64,000 nucleotides of DNA from Desulfosarcina widdelii. GTDB taxonomy: Bacteria; Desulfobacterota; Desulfobacteria; Desulfobacterales; Desulfosarcinaceae. Both the position numbers and the translations under genes were made by a program. The stretch is taken from positions 6,014,001 through 6,078,000 of the forward strand of contig NZ_AP021875.1 in assembly GCF_009688965.1 (NCBI RefSeq). The letters are read 5' to 3'. The notes under the pieces were generated by a model. It was not told the DNA's origin, made no database searches, and saw only the letters and a program-made list of their open reading frames with translations. Of the stretch, positions 25,044 through 34,250 are shown piece by piece (the first letter of the stretch is position 1; every line of letters starts with the position of its first letter).

Positions 25044-27179
25044 GTGGAAAATTTACTGGATCCTTCGAAGAACTGTTATCGGCAGGTAAAGGCCCGTCGT
25101 GCCGCCTTCATTGTCGATGGCGAGGCCTATTTCCGTGCGATCCATGAATCGCTCCGAAAGGCTCGCCACAGCATTTTCATCGTCGGGTGGGACCTGCACA
25201 GCGACCTGCGTCTGGTTCGCGGAGAGGGTCGTGGCGGCTGGCCGTCCCGTCTCGGAGCGTTTCTCGGTCACCTGGTCTCCGAGAAAAAGGGGCTTCACGT
25301 CTATTTGCTGAATTGGGATTTTGCCATGATTTATGCCCTGGAACGTGAGTTTTTCCCGCGGTACAAACTCAAGTGGCGAACCCACAAACGCATCCATTTC
25401 CGCCTGGACGGCAACCATCCCGTCGGGGCCTCCCAGCACCAGAAGATCGTTGTGGTCGACGATGCCGTCGCTTTTGCCGGCGGATTGGATCTGAGTAAAT
25501 GGCGCTGGGACACATCGGCCCATCGGCCAGACGATGAACGCCGTGTGGATCCGGACGGCAATCCCTATCCCCCCTTCCACGATGTTCAGATGGTTGTGGA
25601 TGGACCGGCCGCAGCAACCCTGGGCGAACTGGTGAGAAAAAGGTGGTCTGACGCCAAGGGCGAATCCCCGGTTGCCGCGCAGACGAACCCTTCGCACGAT
25701 CCATGGCCTTCCAGCATCGATCCGGATTTCGAACCGGTGCAGGTGGCGGTGGCCCGGACCCTTCCGACCTATGAAAACAGGCGGGGCGTGCGTGAAGTGG
25801 AGCATCTTTATCTGGACAGCATCGCGTCCGCCCGGCAATTCATTTACATCGAGAACCAATATTTAAGCTCCCATCGCATCGGCCAGGCCCTGAAACAGCG
25901 CCTGGCGGAATCCGACGGCCCCGAGATCGTCATCGTTCTGCCGGAAAAAACCGGTGGGTGGCTCGAACAGCACACCATGGATGTGCTGCGGGGCCGGATT
26001 CTGCGCGAACTGCGGAAAGCCGACCGATACGACCGCCTGCGCACCTATTACCCGCGGCTGGCCGAAAATCCCCACTGCGTCTTGATGGTGCATGCCAAAG
26101 TCATGGTGATCGACGACACGTTCGTACGGGTGGGATCTTCCAATCTCAGCAACCGCTCCATGGGGCTCGACTCGGAATGCGATCTGGCCATCGCCGCCGG
26201 AACCGAAGAATCGGTTCGTTCGACCATCGTCCGCTTTCGTAACCGGCTGCTCGCCGAACATCTGGGCATCGACGGCAATCGCGTGGCCGATGCCGTCGAG
26301 AAGAACGCATCGCTGATCCAGGCGGTCGAATCGTTGCGCGATGGTGAACGCACCCTGGTGCCGTTGCCCGGCGAAGTGCCCCCTGAAGTCGACGAATGGG
26401 TTCCCGAGTCGGAGCTGCTGGACCCGGAAAAACCGGTGGAACCGGAGGAATTCCTCGACTATGTGGTGCGTCCCGAGCAGCAATCCCTGGCCTACCGTCA
26501 TCTGCTCAAAATTGTTCTGATGATTTTCGGGGTCCTCCTGCTGGCGGGTCTGTGGCGCTGGACGCCGGCCGGAGAGTGGCTGGATGTCGCTTCTGCGAAA
26601 GCGGCCGCCGAGTGGATTCGCCGGCAGCCCATGTCTCCTCTTCTGGTGGTCGGCGGATACATCGTCGGCGGCCTAGTCGTTTTTCCCGTGACCCTGATGG
26701 TGATCGCCACCGTGCTGGTGTTCGGCCCCTGGTGGGGCTTTTTCTACGCCCTGATCGGATCTGAGTTGAGCGCCCTTGCCCTGTTCTGGATCGGACGGCT
26801 GATGGGCCAGAACACCGTTCGACGTTTCGCCGGCAGCCTGATCAACCGCCTCAGTCAAAAACTGTCCGAATCGGGTGTGATGACCGTGATCACCTTGCGA
26901 ATCGTTCCCGTGGCTCCGTTTTCGGTCATCAACCTGATCGCCGGTGTTTCCGATATCCAGTTGAAGGATTTTACCCTCGGCACCCTGGTGGGAATGGTTC
27001 CCGGCGTCATGGCCATCGTTTTACTGGCCGACCGCATTTCGGCTTCTCTGCAAACACCGGATCTGGGGCGTTTTACCGCCCTGGCGGTGGCGGTGCTGGT
27101 GGTCGTGTTCGGCCTCGTCCGGCTTCGTCGATGGGTCGATGGCAGGCGCGGTCGGCGGACGAAAGAGAAGGCTGACTGA
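25044..27179 (+). CDS. Phospholipase D-like protein fused to a VTT/TVP38 membrane domain
   Basis: The 711-residue protein has two HKD phosphodiesterase motifs: HQKIVVVDD with His132, Lys134 and Asp139, and HAKVMVIDD with His350, Lys352 and Asp357, so the PLD part should be active. A linker follows, then a membrane region (about 485-700) with a VTT/SNARE-associated (TVP38/DedA) domain (VGGYIVGGLVVFPVTLM, then RIVPVAPFSVINLIAGV). It probably acts on membrane phospholipids, for example in cardiolipin-type synthesis or remodelling, with the VTT part as a lipid scramblase-like partner. The start is GTG at 25044 after AAAGGA. Its TGA is followed at once by the ATG of the EEP gene. Confidence 0.92.
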   Translation: MENLLDPSKNCYRQVKARRAAFIVDGEAYFRAIHESLRKARHSIFIVGWDLHSDLRLVRGEGRGGWPSRLGAFLGHLVSEKKGLHVYLLNWDFAMIYALEREFFPRYKLKWRTHKRIHFRLDGNHPVGASQHQKIVVVDDAVAFAGGLDLSKWRWDTSAHRPDDERRVDPDGNPYPPFHDVQMVVDGPAAATLGELVRKRWSDAKGESPVAAQTNPSHDPWPSSIDPDFEPVQVAVARTLPTYENRRGVREVEHLYLDSIASARQFIYIENQYLSSHRIGQALKQRLAESDGPEIVIVLPEKTGGWLEQHTMDVLRGRILRELRKADRYDRLRTYYPRLAENPHCVLMVHAKVMVIDDTFVRVGSSNLSNRSMGLDSECDLAIAAGTEESVRSTIVRFRNRLLAEHLGIDGNRVADAVEKNASLIQAVESLRDGERTLVPLPGEVPPEVDEWVPESELLDPEKPVEPEEFLDYVVRPEQQSLAYRHLLKIVLMIFGVLLLAGLWRWTPAGEWLDVASAKAAAEWIRRQPMSPLLVVGGYIVGGLVVFPVTLMVIATVLVFGPWWGFFYALIGSELSALALFWIGRLMGQNTVRRFAGSLINRLSQKLSESGVMTVITLRIVPVAPFSVINLIAGVSDIQLKDFTLGTLVGMVPGVMAIVLLADRISASLQTPDLGRFTALAVAVLVVVFGLVRLRRWVDGRRGRRTKEKAD

Positions 27180-27866
27180 ATGCGTCTGCGCGTTGCCACG
27201 TACAACATTCACCGCTGCATCGGTCGTGACGGCTTCGAAGACCCGGATCGGATCGCCGATGTGCTGCGCCGTATCCATGGCGATGTGATCGCCCTGCAGG
27301 AAGTGGCGTACGACATCACCGGGCCGGTAAAAATCCTCGAAGACCTGGCCCGGTCAACAGGCACCGAGGTGATCGCAGGACCGACGCTGCTGGAAGAAAA
27401 GGGGCAATACGGCAATGCCTTGCTGACACGCATCCGACCTGTCGGGGTCCGGCGCCTGAATATCAGTGTGCCGGGCAGGGAACCGCGCGGTGCTCTGGCG
27501 ATGGAACTGGGGATCGGCGGTCGCACGGTCCGTATTGCGGCGACCCATCTCGGTCTTCGTCCCGGAGAGCGGCGCTTCCAGGTTCGACGGTTGTTGACGC
27601 TTCTCGATCCGAAAGCGGCTGACGTGACGATCGTTCTGGGCGATTTCAACGAGTGGTACCTCTGGGCGCGGCCGCTGCGATGGCTGACCCGCCGATTGGG
27701 TGCCTTGCCGGCGCTTCCCACATTTCCCAGCCACCGCCCGTTGCTGGCCCTGGATCGCATCTGGGTGCACCCCCCTGAAAGCGTCATCCGGTTGCGCCTT
27801 CACTGCAGCAAGAAGGCGGCCATGGCGTCGGATCACCTGCCGCTGGTCGCCGACCTTCGCATATAA
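27180..27866 (+). CDS. Endonuclease/exonuclease/phosphatase family protein
   Basis: The 228-residue protein has the EEP metal and catalytic motifs: VATYNIHRC, ALQEVAYD, ATHLGLRPGERR, VLGDFNEW and ASDHLPLVADL. Relatives cleave nucleic acids, inositol phosphates or phospholipids; the fused-neighbour context (PLD-VTT immediately upstream, zero spacing) favours a lipid or phosphodiester substrate over DNA repair, but this is inference. No signal peptide. The start ATG at 27180 abuts the previous stop, so translation is likely coupled. Confidence 0.92.
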   Translation: MRLRVATYNIHRCIGRDGFEDPDRIADVLRRIHGDVIALQEVAYDITGPVKILEDLARSTGTEVIAGPTLLEEKGQYGNALLTRIRPVGVRRLNISVPGREPRGALAMELGIGGRTVRIAATHLGLRPGERRFQVRRLLTLLDPKAADVTIVLGDFNEWYLWARPLRWLTRRLGALPALPTFPSHRPLLALDRIWVHPPESVIRLRLHCSKKAAMASDHLPLVADLRI

Positions 27867-28112
27867 AATGGGAAAGTTCAGATCACCTGCAGCGTAAAGC
27901 CCCTTTTTCCGTTTTGCGCTTCTTTTACCCGCTACCTTTTTGGTGAATACACTATAGGCCCCATGGCAACCACTGGCGGCATGCCTTATTTTTTAAATGT
28001 TATGCTGTCATATTAGAATTCAGTTGGGTGATTTTCAAAACGTGAGCATCGGAGTCCTCCCGCGATGGCATCGTTTTTCAAAGATTGTCGCAGCTGCAGA
28101 AAGGAGTGTTCC

Positions 28113-28847
28113 ATGAAACCATCGAAACAGCGCGTTGCCCTGGTTACCGGGGCCAACCGTGGAATCGGGTTTGCTGTCGCCGAACGGCTGGCTCAAAGCG
28201 AATATACCGTGATCCTGGGTGCACGGGATGAGGATAAAGGGGCGCAGGCGCGCAGTGCGCTTGAGGTGCATGGACGGGATGTTCACGATGTGCCTCTCGA
28301 CGTAACGGAAGCGACCTCGATCCAGGCCGCCCTGGGCAAAATCAAAGACGTGTTCGGTCGACTGGATGTGTTGGTCAACAACGCCGGTATCCAGATCGAT
28401 GGCGAAACCACCATCCTGGAACTGGCGCAGGTGACGCTGCAAAATACTTTAGAGACCAATGTCTACGGTCCGCTTCTGTTGAGTCAGGCCTGCATCCCTT
28501 TCATGAAGGCGAACGGGTACGGCCGCATCGTCAACATATCCAGTACGCTGGGAGCCTTGAGCGATATTGCCAATCCGGAATCGCCATACACCGGCGTCGA
28601 TTCCCCGGCCTACCGCATGTCCAAGACCCTGCTCAATGCCATGACGGTCCTGCTGGCCAAGGAACTGCGAGGCAGCAACATCCTGGTCAATTCCGTCTGT
28701 CCCGGCTGGGTTCGAACGGACATGGGCGGCCCCCGGGCGCCCCTTTCCGCGGAGGCGGCAGCCGAAACTCCGGTATGGCTGGCGACCCTGCCCGATGGGG
28801 GACCGACCGGCGGCTTTTTCAGGGACCGCCAGCCCATTCCCTGGTAG
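28113..28847 (+). CDS. Short-chain dehydrogenase/reductase
   Basis: The 244-residue enzyme is a classical SDR that uses NAD(P)H on a carbonyl or alcohol. It has the dinucleotide motif TGANRGIG (12-19), VNNAGIQ, the catalytic Ser in IVNISST, and YRMSK with the catalytic Tyr and Lys. An insert between Ser and Tyr (ANPESPYTGVDSPA) resembles the carbonyl reductase-type group. AAAGGAG lies upstream of the ATG at 28113, which I prefer to an earlier start at 28065. The substrate is unknown. The 246 bp upstream include a weaker CCCCAT element near 27959 and are otherwise silent. Confidence 0.93.
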   Translation: MKPSKQRVALVTGANRGIGFAVAERLAQSEYTVILGARDEDKGAQARSALEVHGRDVHDVPLDVTEATSIQAALGKIKDVFGRLDVLVNNAGIQIDGETTILELAQVTLQNTLETNVYGPLLLSQACIPFMKANGYGRIVNISSTLGALSDIANPESPYTGVDSPAYRMSKTLLNAMTVLLAKELRGSNILVNSVCPGWVRTDMGGPRAPLSAEAAAETPVWLATLPDGGPTGGFFRDRQPIPW

Positions 28848-28910
28848 GTTTCAGGTTGCCGGCATGGCAGTTGTCGGGCAATCGATGGCAAATCTTTTTC
28901 AGGGGGGAAC

Positions 28911-29273
28911 ATGGCTCAGAAAAATCCACTTATCGGCAGGTGGCAATCCAACAAATCAGAAACGATTCAAGAAATGAAAGGGTGTGGTGAGTATACGACC
29001 CGTCAAATCTCCTCGATAACATCGAAGGTTCCTTTTGGTGAGTTGTCGTTGACGATCAATGCAGATACGATTACCTCATTTTTTCAAGGTTTCGTCGATA
29101 TCGATAAATACAAGCTCCTGGACGTCGAACAAGATTTGGTCAGGATCGAGTTTCATAATAAGCTGAGTGAAGAAGATGAGATCATGCCAATTCAGGTCCG
29201 GGGCAGCAGAATGTGGATGCCTTCTTCCTTGGTTAATTTTAGAGAAGTCTTTGATCGAAGACACCCCGCTTGA
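28911..29273 (+). CDS. Hypothetical protein
   Basis: The 120-residue protein (MAQKNPLIGRWQSNKSETIQ) has no membrane segment. The repeated WxS/K and strand pattern resembles small lipocalin-like or beta-barrel folds, but I cannot name a family. A run of GGGGGGAAC precedes the ATG at 28911. It follows the SDR by 63 bp. The region from 29274 to 29480 holds a CCCCAT motif for the next gene. Confidence 0.65.
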   Translation: MAQKNPLIGRWQSNKSETIQEMKGCGEYTTRQISSITSKVPFGELSLTINADTITSFFQGFVDIDKYKLLDVEQDLVRIEFHNKLSEEDEIMPIQVRGSRMWMPSSLVNFREVFDRRHPA

Positions 29274-29413
29274 GTTGCCTGCAACCCCTCGGATTGGTTT
29301 TTTACGCCGCAGAGCACCGGCGATCATCAGCCCCCTCTCTCCTTTCGAATGGTGCGTTTTTTTCGAACCACGATGGTTTGCCTGCCTTGCCATCGAAGAT
29401 TATGGGCGCTTCA

Positions 29414-29447
29414 CCCCATATACACAGCGCGATGAAATGAATTATAC
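29414..29447 (+). promoter_or_regulatory. CCCCAT-N23-TATAC promoter-like motif
   Basis: CCCCAT at 29414-29419 and TATAC at 29443-29447, 33 bp before the ATG of the DHH gene. Spacing is 3 bp longer than the commonest form of the motif. Confidence 0.5.
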
Positions 29448-29480
29448 TGCTCCGAGTTGAATGGCTCAGGAGGTAAATCG

Positions 29481-30488
29481 ATGCATGCTCCATTTGGCAA
29501 AACGGTTTCCACGCTCAAGAAGGTCCGGAAACTGCAAACCGCCGCCGGCCCGGGTGACAGCATGGCCATTCTGGTGAATGCCGATCCGGACGCGCTGGCA
29601 TGCTCCCTGGCGCTCAAACGTCTCTTCTGGCGCAAGGTGCAGCCCATCCACATTTTTCGTACCAACCGCATCGATCGGGCCGACAATCTTGCCTTCGTCA
29701 GGCTGCTCGCTATTCACAGCCGCCATATCCAGCGGTTCAAAAGATCCGCCTACCGCAAATTGGCGCTGGTGGACTCCCAGCCCGCGCACCACAAGCGGTT
29801 TGCGGCCATTGATTTTGACATCATCATCGATCACCACCCGCGGACCGAAGGACTCGACGCGCGCTTCATCGACATCCGGGAAGAATACGGGGCCGCCGCT
29901 ACCCTGTTGACCGAATACCTCAGGGCCGCCAGGATCAAACCCTCTTCGCGCATCGCAACGGCCCTGTTTTACGCCATCAAAACCGATACCGACAATTTTA
30001 TCCGACCGACCGTGGCTCGGGACATGATTGCCTTCCGCTACCTCTACGACTATGCCGATCTGAATATCGTCAAAAAAATCGAGTCCTCCGAAATTACCCG
30101 AAAGACGCTGTCCCGTTTTCAAAAGGCCCTGCAACGCCTCCGTTTTGTCAATCAAATCGCAACTGTTCACATGGGGCAGGTCAACAATCCCGACACCCTT
30201 GTCCAGATCGCCGATTTTTTCTTCAAGATGGCCGAGGCCTCTGGCAGTGTTGCCTCGGGAATCAGCGGCAGCCGGCTCATCGTCGTCATCCGCAACGCCG
30301 AACTTCGGCACAACGCCGGTAAAATGGCCCGGGATCTTTTTGGCGATGTAGGTTCCGCCGGTGGCCACAAGGACTCCGCCAGGGCTGAAATTCCCTTGAA
30401 TCGCCTTGATTGCGGTTCAGACCGGGACTCAGACTGCCGCCAATTTGTTTTCGATCGCATCAAAACGGTATCCTGGGAAGGCCGCTGA
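29481..30488 (+). CDS. DHH-family phosphoesterase
   Basis: The 335-residue protein belongs to the DHH/DHHA1 phosphoesterases, which act on nanoRNA, pAp or cyclic dinucleotides. Motifs are NADPDALA (33-40), VDSQPAH, and the name-giving DHHPRT. A C-terminal part (residues about 240-310, IRNAELRHNAGKMARDLFGD, SAGGHKDSARAEI) fits the DHHA1 substrate-binding domain with the GGGH-like loop altered to AGGH. I chose ATG 29481 because AGGAGG precedes it; an upstream TTG would add eight residues. It is close to archaeal and deltaproteobacterial bifunctional phosphatases. Whether it hydrolyses c-di-AMP or oligonucleotides is open. Confidence 0.88.
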   Translation: MHAPFGKTVSTLKKVRKLQTAAGPGDSMAILVNADPDALACSLALKRLFWRKVQPIHIFRTNRIDRADNLAFVRLLAIHSRHIQRFKRSAYRKLALVDSQPAHHKRFAAIDFDIIIDHHPRTEGLDARFIDIREEYGAAATLLTEYLRAARIKPSSRIATALFYAIKTDTDNFIRPTVARDMIAFRYLYDYADLNIVKKIESSEITRKTLSRFQKALQRLRFVNQIATVHMGQVNNPDTLVQIADFFFKMAEASGSVASGISGSRLIVVIRNAELRHNAGKMARDLFGDVGSAGGHKDSARAEIPLNRLDCGSDRDSDCRQFVFDRIKTVSWEGR

Positions 30489-30604
30489 TATTCTTTTTAT
30501 ATCTCTTCCCAAAAGGGAGCCGCAAAAATTCGGCACCCGTTTGCTGCACGCAGAGACAACGGAGGAAAGAATACACTTGCCTGAAGCTTGAATTACGGTG
30601 CGTC

Positions 30605-30638
30605 CCCCATTCCCTTTGTCTTGAATGCAGGCTAAATT
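30605..30638 (+). promoter_or_regulatory. CCCCAT-N20-GCTAAAT promoter-like motif
   Basis: CCCCAT at 30605-30610, exactly 20 bp, then GCTAAATT at 30631-30638; 80 bp before the ATG at 30718. CTTGAAT stands 11 bp upstream of CCCCAT, so a sigma-32 reading (CTTGAA/CCCCAT) is also possible here. Confidence 0.6.
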
Positions 30639-30717
30639 GATCCGCATCTGTTTTACTTGTGAGAACTTATTATACATGAACAGATCGCGTAAACATGAAC
30701 GAAGAAAGGAGAGTCTT

Positions 30718-30997
30718 ATGCAGGAGAAAGAAAAATACAGAGCGGAAATCGATGCCAGACTGGTTCAATTCGGTGAGACCCTGCTCGAGCTTAAAACCAA
30801 GAAAAAAACTCAGGGATTCGGTGCAGCCCACCCTGGATCTCGATACCACGGAAAACAAACACAAGGAGGCGGCCGCCAAGGTTACGGCCTTGGATGCCTC
30901 TGACGGTGAGAATTGGAAGCACTTGAAATCTGACCTGGACAGCCTCATGATCGATATCGAAAAGGATTTGAGGCAGGCCCTGGCTTATTTCGGATAA
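30718..30997 (+). pseudogene. Frameshifted sll1863-type coiled-coil gene, copy 3
   Basis: An ATG at 30718 with AAGGAG upstream opens a frame (MQEKEKYRAEIDARLVQFGE) that loses homology after about 29 codons. The following frame (LRDSVQPTLDLDTTENKHKE, then NWKHLKSDLDSLMIDIEKDL) continues the sll1863-type pattern to a stop at 30997. The switch falls in a run of seven A at about 30812-30818; one A fewer restores a single 92-residue protein. It could be a real mutation, a sequencing error or slippage-dependent expression. The promoter motif upstream is intact. Confidence 0.75.
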
Positions 30998-31080
30998 AGC
31001 GTGGCGGATGGGTTTCCGTTTGCGAGAAGGGGCCTCACCCGCCCACCATCCCAATTTTTTTAAAATATAAAGGAGGCGAC

Positions 31081-31485
31081 ATGGAAAGAAAACAGGTCAT
31101 GGCCATGTTCAACAAAGAGACACGCATCGGAGCATTGGCCACAGCCAATAAGCAGGGAGAGGTGAATGCGGCCGTTTTCGGTTCGCCCCGCATGATCGAT
31201 GAAGATACCGTGATTATGGCCATCGGCGATAACCGCTCCTACCGGAACCTTCAGGAAAACCCCAAGGCCAGTTTCATCGTGGTCGAGCCGGGGCAGGCCC
31301 CTGCAACATGGAAGGGGGTTCGGCTGTACCTGGAGGTCGATTCGATGGAACGCTACGGTGAATTGCTGGATTCATTTCGGGAAAAGATCCGTGAACTTGC
31401 CGGAGACCGCTCCGCCAATGCGATTGTGGCGGCGATCCGTTTCAAAGTGACCGAGGTGCGTCCGCTGATTGCACCGGGAGGTTGA
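31081..31485 (+). CDS. Pyridoxamine 5'-phosphate oxidase-like flavin-binding protein
   Basis: The 134-residue protein is a small split-barrel flavin protein. It shows the family order: ALATANKQGEVNAAVFGSPR, VIMAIGDNRSYRNLQENPKA, then LYLEVDSMERYG and FKVTEVRPL. Relatives bind FMN or F420 and reduce small substrates or act as general stress proteins. AAAGGAGG precedes the ATG at 31081. It follows the frameshifted coiled-coil gene by 83 bp and could share its promoter. Confidence 0.88.
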   Translation: MERKQVMAMFNKETRIGALATANKQGEVNAAVFGSPRMIDEDTVIMAIGDNRSYRNLQENPKASFIVVEPGQAPATWKGVRLYLEVDSMERYGELLDSFREKIRELAGDRSANAIVAAIRFKVTEVRPLIAPGG

Positions 31486-31565
31486 CGGTTGACCCCCTGA
31501 AATATAAAGGGGGCAATCGTGGGAAGGTATATGATCGCTGCTTATCCGTCCGGGCTTTTTTCAGG

Positions 31566-33047
31566 TCAACGCCAAAGTCCCAGCGCCGCATCCAGGCCGG
31601 ATGGGCCAGGCTTTTCCATGAATCGTTCGGCAAACGTCCCGCCGCCATTCAACGCCAGTTGGGTTTGCACCGTTTGTGCGCCCCCTTCGAAGGCATTCTG
31701 GACGGCAATGCGGCCGACAAAGCGGTTGGCCACCCCACCTTTGAGAAGGGCCCGGCCGTTGGTCACGGTTACGGTGATTCGATCGCTGTCTACATAGGGG
31801 CTCCAGAACAATTCATCTTCAATTGCCGACTTGATGTCGCTGTCTTTTTCGCTTGCCGTTTTCTCATCCGGTTGGACTTTTATGCGGTTTTCGACGGTGA
31901 GCACCCCGTCGATCTGGGAGGCGATATTCTCCGCCCGGATTTTCTGCCCCATGGTTTTCACCGAGCCAGAAAGGCGCACATGGTTGTCTGCCACGTCGAC
32001 ACCGAGATCGAGGGGATGCAATTCGGCATCGCGCTTAAAAACGTCCCGGATCATACTTTCGACTTCCGCGTCGGTGGGAAAGGCCCGATAACGCAGGTGG
32101 AGCTGGTTGTCCACCTTCCAGACCCCGGTGGTATTGAGAGCGTCCGCCTCGGCCGCCCGTTTGGCATACAAGGTGTCCACAACACCGGACAGGGTGACGA
32201 CGCCGTTGATTACAGACACGTCGGGGTTGGCCGCGTTCACCCGTGGATCCATGAGAAGGGCGTCCTCCACTGCCTTCAAAATCGTCTGGTCGGACTGTTG
32301 GATATAGGGAGAAGGGCGCTGCATAGTTTCCTTTTGAGGCCATTTTGCGATCAGCTGGCGATCCTCCACGGCAACCACACCGGCCACCCAGGCATTTTCG
32401 GCGGCGCGGCGTTTTTCCGCGGCAGTTCTAACGTATCCTTCCAAGCGCACCCTGCCACCGGTCACCGCCACATCGATGCCTGATGCATCGACATACAGAT
32501 CGGATTGCAGACGTTTCATTATGTCCATTTGAATCGTCTTGTCGTCTCTGTGTCGCCCGGGGATGACCACGATTTGATTTACGATCTTCGTTGCACCCCT
32601 GACAGACATGGCCCTGCGTTCGGCCAGCCGGCTGCGCACCCAGGAATCCACCGTGCCCTGCAGGGTCACGACACCCTTTTCGACGGCAACCGTGTTCTCC
32701 CCGATCCCCAGGGATGCGGAGCGCGCCAAGGCGGCGCGGACATCGCGAGCGACAGCGTCGTCTTCTCGCAGGGCAGGTACAACGCGGGTGTCGTCGATCA
32801 CCGCACGCACTCCTCTGACGCTCTCGGCGATGCGCGCTATCTGGTTTTTTTGCAGCAGGTTGTCTGTGGAACCGGACAGCATGACGACGCCGTCGTTCAC
32901 ATGAATCTCGACGTTTTCGGCCGAAACAGCGGTTTCAGCGGCAAGATAGCGCTGGATGACGCCGCGGATCTTGCCGTCATCAATGGGCGGTGCCGCCGCT
33001 GCCGCCTGCGCCAGAAAAACCGTTGTCAGAAAGACCGTCAGAAGCAT
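31566..33047 (-). CDS. Periplasmic protein with six BON domains
   Basis: The 493-residue protein has a signal peptide (MLLTVFLTTVFLAQAAAAAP, cleavage after an Ala run). Six BON repeats of about 65 residues follow, each with the VxVxxGxVxLxGxV pattern (VEIHVNDGVVMLSGSTDN, VAVEKGVVTLQGTVDS, VAVTGGRVRLEGYVRT, VSVINGVVTLSGVVDT, VDVADNHVRLSGSVKT, VTVTNGRALLKGGVAN). BON domains bind phospholipid surfaces, as in OsmY, so this may shield the envelope in osmotic stress. ATG 33047 is the start that begins the signal peptide; an open frame runs back to 33287. A CCCTAT element lies near 33275. A BON remnant elsewhere (44902-45165) resembles its last repeat. Confidence 0.9.
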   Translation of the reverse strand: MLLTVFLTTVFLAQAAAAAPPIDDGKIRGVIQRYLAAETAVSAENVEIHVNDGVVMLSGSTDNLLQKNQIARIAESVRGVRAVIDDTRVVPALREDDAVARDVRAALARSASLGIGENTVAVEKGVVTLQGTVDSWVRSRLAERRAMSVRGATKIVNQIVVIPGRHRDDKTIQMDIMKRLQSDLYVDASGIDVAVTGGRVRLEGYVRTAAEKRRAAENAWVAGVVAVEDRQLIAKWPQKETMQRPSPYIQQSDQTILKAVEDALLMDPRVNAANPDVSVINGVVTLSGVVDTLYAKRAAEADALNTTGVWKVDNQLHLRYRAFPTDAEVESMIRDVFKRDAELHPLDLGVDVADNHVRLSGSVKTMGQKIRAENIASQIDGVLTVENRIKVQPDEKTASEKDSDIKSAIEDELFWSPYVDSDRITVTVTNGRALLKGGVANRFVGRIAVQNAFEGGAQTVQTQLALNGGGTFAERFMEKPGPSGLDAALGLWR

Positions 33048-33381
33048 GCGGACAGCCCCACCTTTCCTGCTGTGTGTTCGACACCTTCGGGTTGTGGGAA
33101 AAAATCTTTTTGGACCAGATGGTTGAATCATCGGCATTCTCCTTTCCTGCCCCGGCGGCCAACCGGGAAAAGCAAATCCGGTTTGGGTCGTAAGGCCGGG
33201 CAATCGTCCCACGAAGCGACGGGTAGTATTCTCATGATGATTCTTACAATAGCGTCCCGACGGCATCGGTATAAATAGGGGAGTCACGGTATTTGGCTGC
33301 CAAGACCGGCTTATTCCGCGGCCGTCGAGGTGCCTTGAACGGCTTTTCCATCCTCGTAAAAAGGCAACTACTTGATGAACC

Positions 33382-33498
33382 CGTAAAAAGTACCAGATTC
33401 GTCATGCCGGACTTGATCCGGCATCCAGAACCAACTGAAATTGCTGGATTCCGGCTTACGCCGGAACGACGAAAAGATGAAAATTTCGACTTTTTACG
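33382..33498. repeat. MITE-like element, copy A
   Basis: A 117-bp element with 10-bp terminal inverted repeats (CGTAAAAAGT at 33382-33391, ACTTTTTACG at 33489-33498). Inside, 32 bp at 33399-33430 reappear exactly, inverted, at 63156-63187, in a second element with similar ends. It also holds two palindromes built on CCGGA/TCCGG. It has no coding content. It occupies most of the 361-bp gap 33288-33648, which otherwise contains only the promoter of the universal stress gene. Confidence 0.75.
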
Positions 33499-33547
33499 AG
33501 ACGGTCAACTACTGGCGGTTTTGGCCTTTAATGGGGGATTCCCGTTA

Positions 33548-33576
33548 TTGGCCGACTGACTGCCGGATGGTATAAT
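33548..33576 (+). promoter_or_regulatory. Likely sigma-70 promoter of the universal stress gene
   Basis: TTGGCC (33548-33553), 17 bp, TATAAT (33571-33576), 72 bp before the ATG at 33649. Confidence 0.6.
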
Positions 33577-33648
33577 CTCACCATAATCCAGTTTGACAAA
33601 GAATGGGAGGCGTCCTCATTTCAACCATTAGAGAAAGGAGCGCATCAG

Positions 33649-34113
33649 ATGAAAAATATCGCCAAAATCCTTTGTCCCGTAGACTTCAGCGAACCTTCCC
33701 ATGCGGCCCTGGATTCGGCCGTAGACCTGGCAGAGCGCTATTCCTCCGAAATTATCCTGTTCCACGCCATCAGCCAGATCGATCCGACACCGACTCCCTC
33801 CTACACCATGACCAACCATCTCATGGATCAGGTTCACCTGTTTCTGCAGGAGATGACGGAGAACGCGCACAAGGCCTTGAAAGACTTGATCGACAACCAT
33901 ATCGCCGGCCGGGTGGCATCGAGGCAGTTGGTGGAAATCGGTGACCCGGCAACCAGCATCGTCAACGCGGCCAAAGAGGAGAAAGTGGACCTGATCGTCA
34001 TCGCCACCCATGGCAGAAGCGGAATCAAGGGATTTTTCTTTGGATCCGTCGCCGAAAAAGTGGTGCGGACCGCCGAATGTCCAGTGCTGACAACGAGACT
34101 GCAATCCGACTGA
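33649..34113 (+). CDS. Universal stress protein, UspA family
   Basis: The 154-residue protein has the complete Usp fold and the ATP-binding signature GxxGxxxGSxAExV (GRSGIKGFFFGSVAEKVVRT) preceded by IVIATH, placing it in the ATP-binding class. The N-terminal strand KNIAKILCPVDFSEPSHAAL is typical. It is expected to help survival in starvation and oxidative stress. AAAGGAG precedes the ATG at 33649. It is followed by the response regulator cluster. Confidence 0.95.
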   Translation: MKNIAKILCPVDFSEPSHAALDSAVDLAERYSSEIILFHAISQIDPTPTPSYTMTNHLMDQVHLFLQEMTENAHKALKDLIDNHIAGRVASRQLVEIGDPATSIVNAAKEEKVDLIVIATHGRSGIKGFFFGSVAEKVVRTAECPVLTTRLQSD

Positions 34114-34250
34114 TGCCTCCGGCCAGAAAACCGCCGGCGGAAGGCTTTGAACCCGTCCCGTCGAAAACCCATGGCAAGCGGTTCCCCTTATTAAAAGGCT
34201 GCAAAGGTTGCTCCCAATATCGGCCCCGACGAAAACAATTAGGGTCTATA

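Noticed and set aside
30812..30818. Programmed -1 frameshift site in the split coiled-coil gene
   Set aside because: The shift needed is +1 (or one A fewer), and the run does not have the X-XXY-YYZ layout in the reading frame. Slippage or a mutation fits better.
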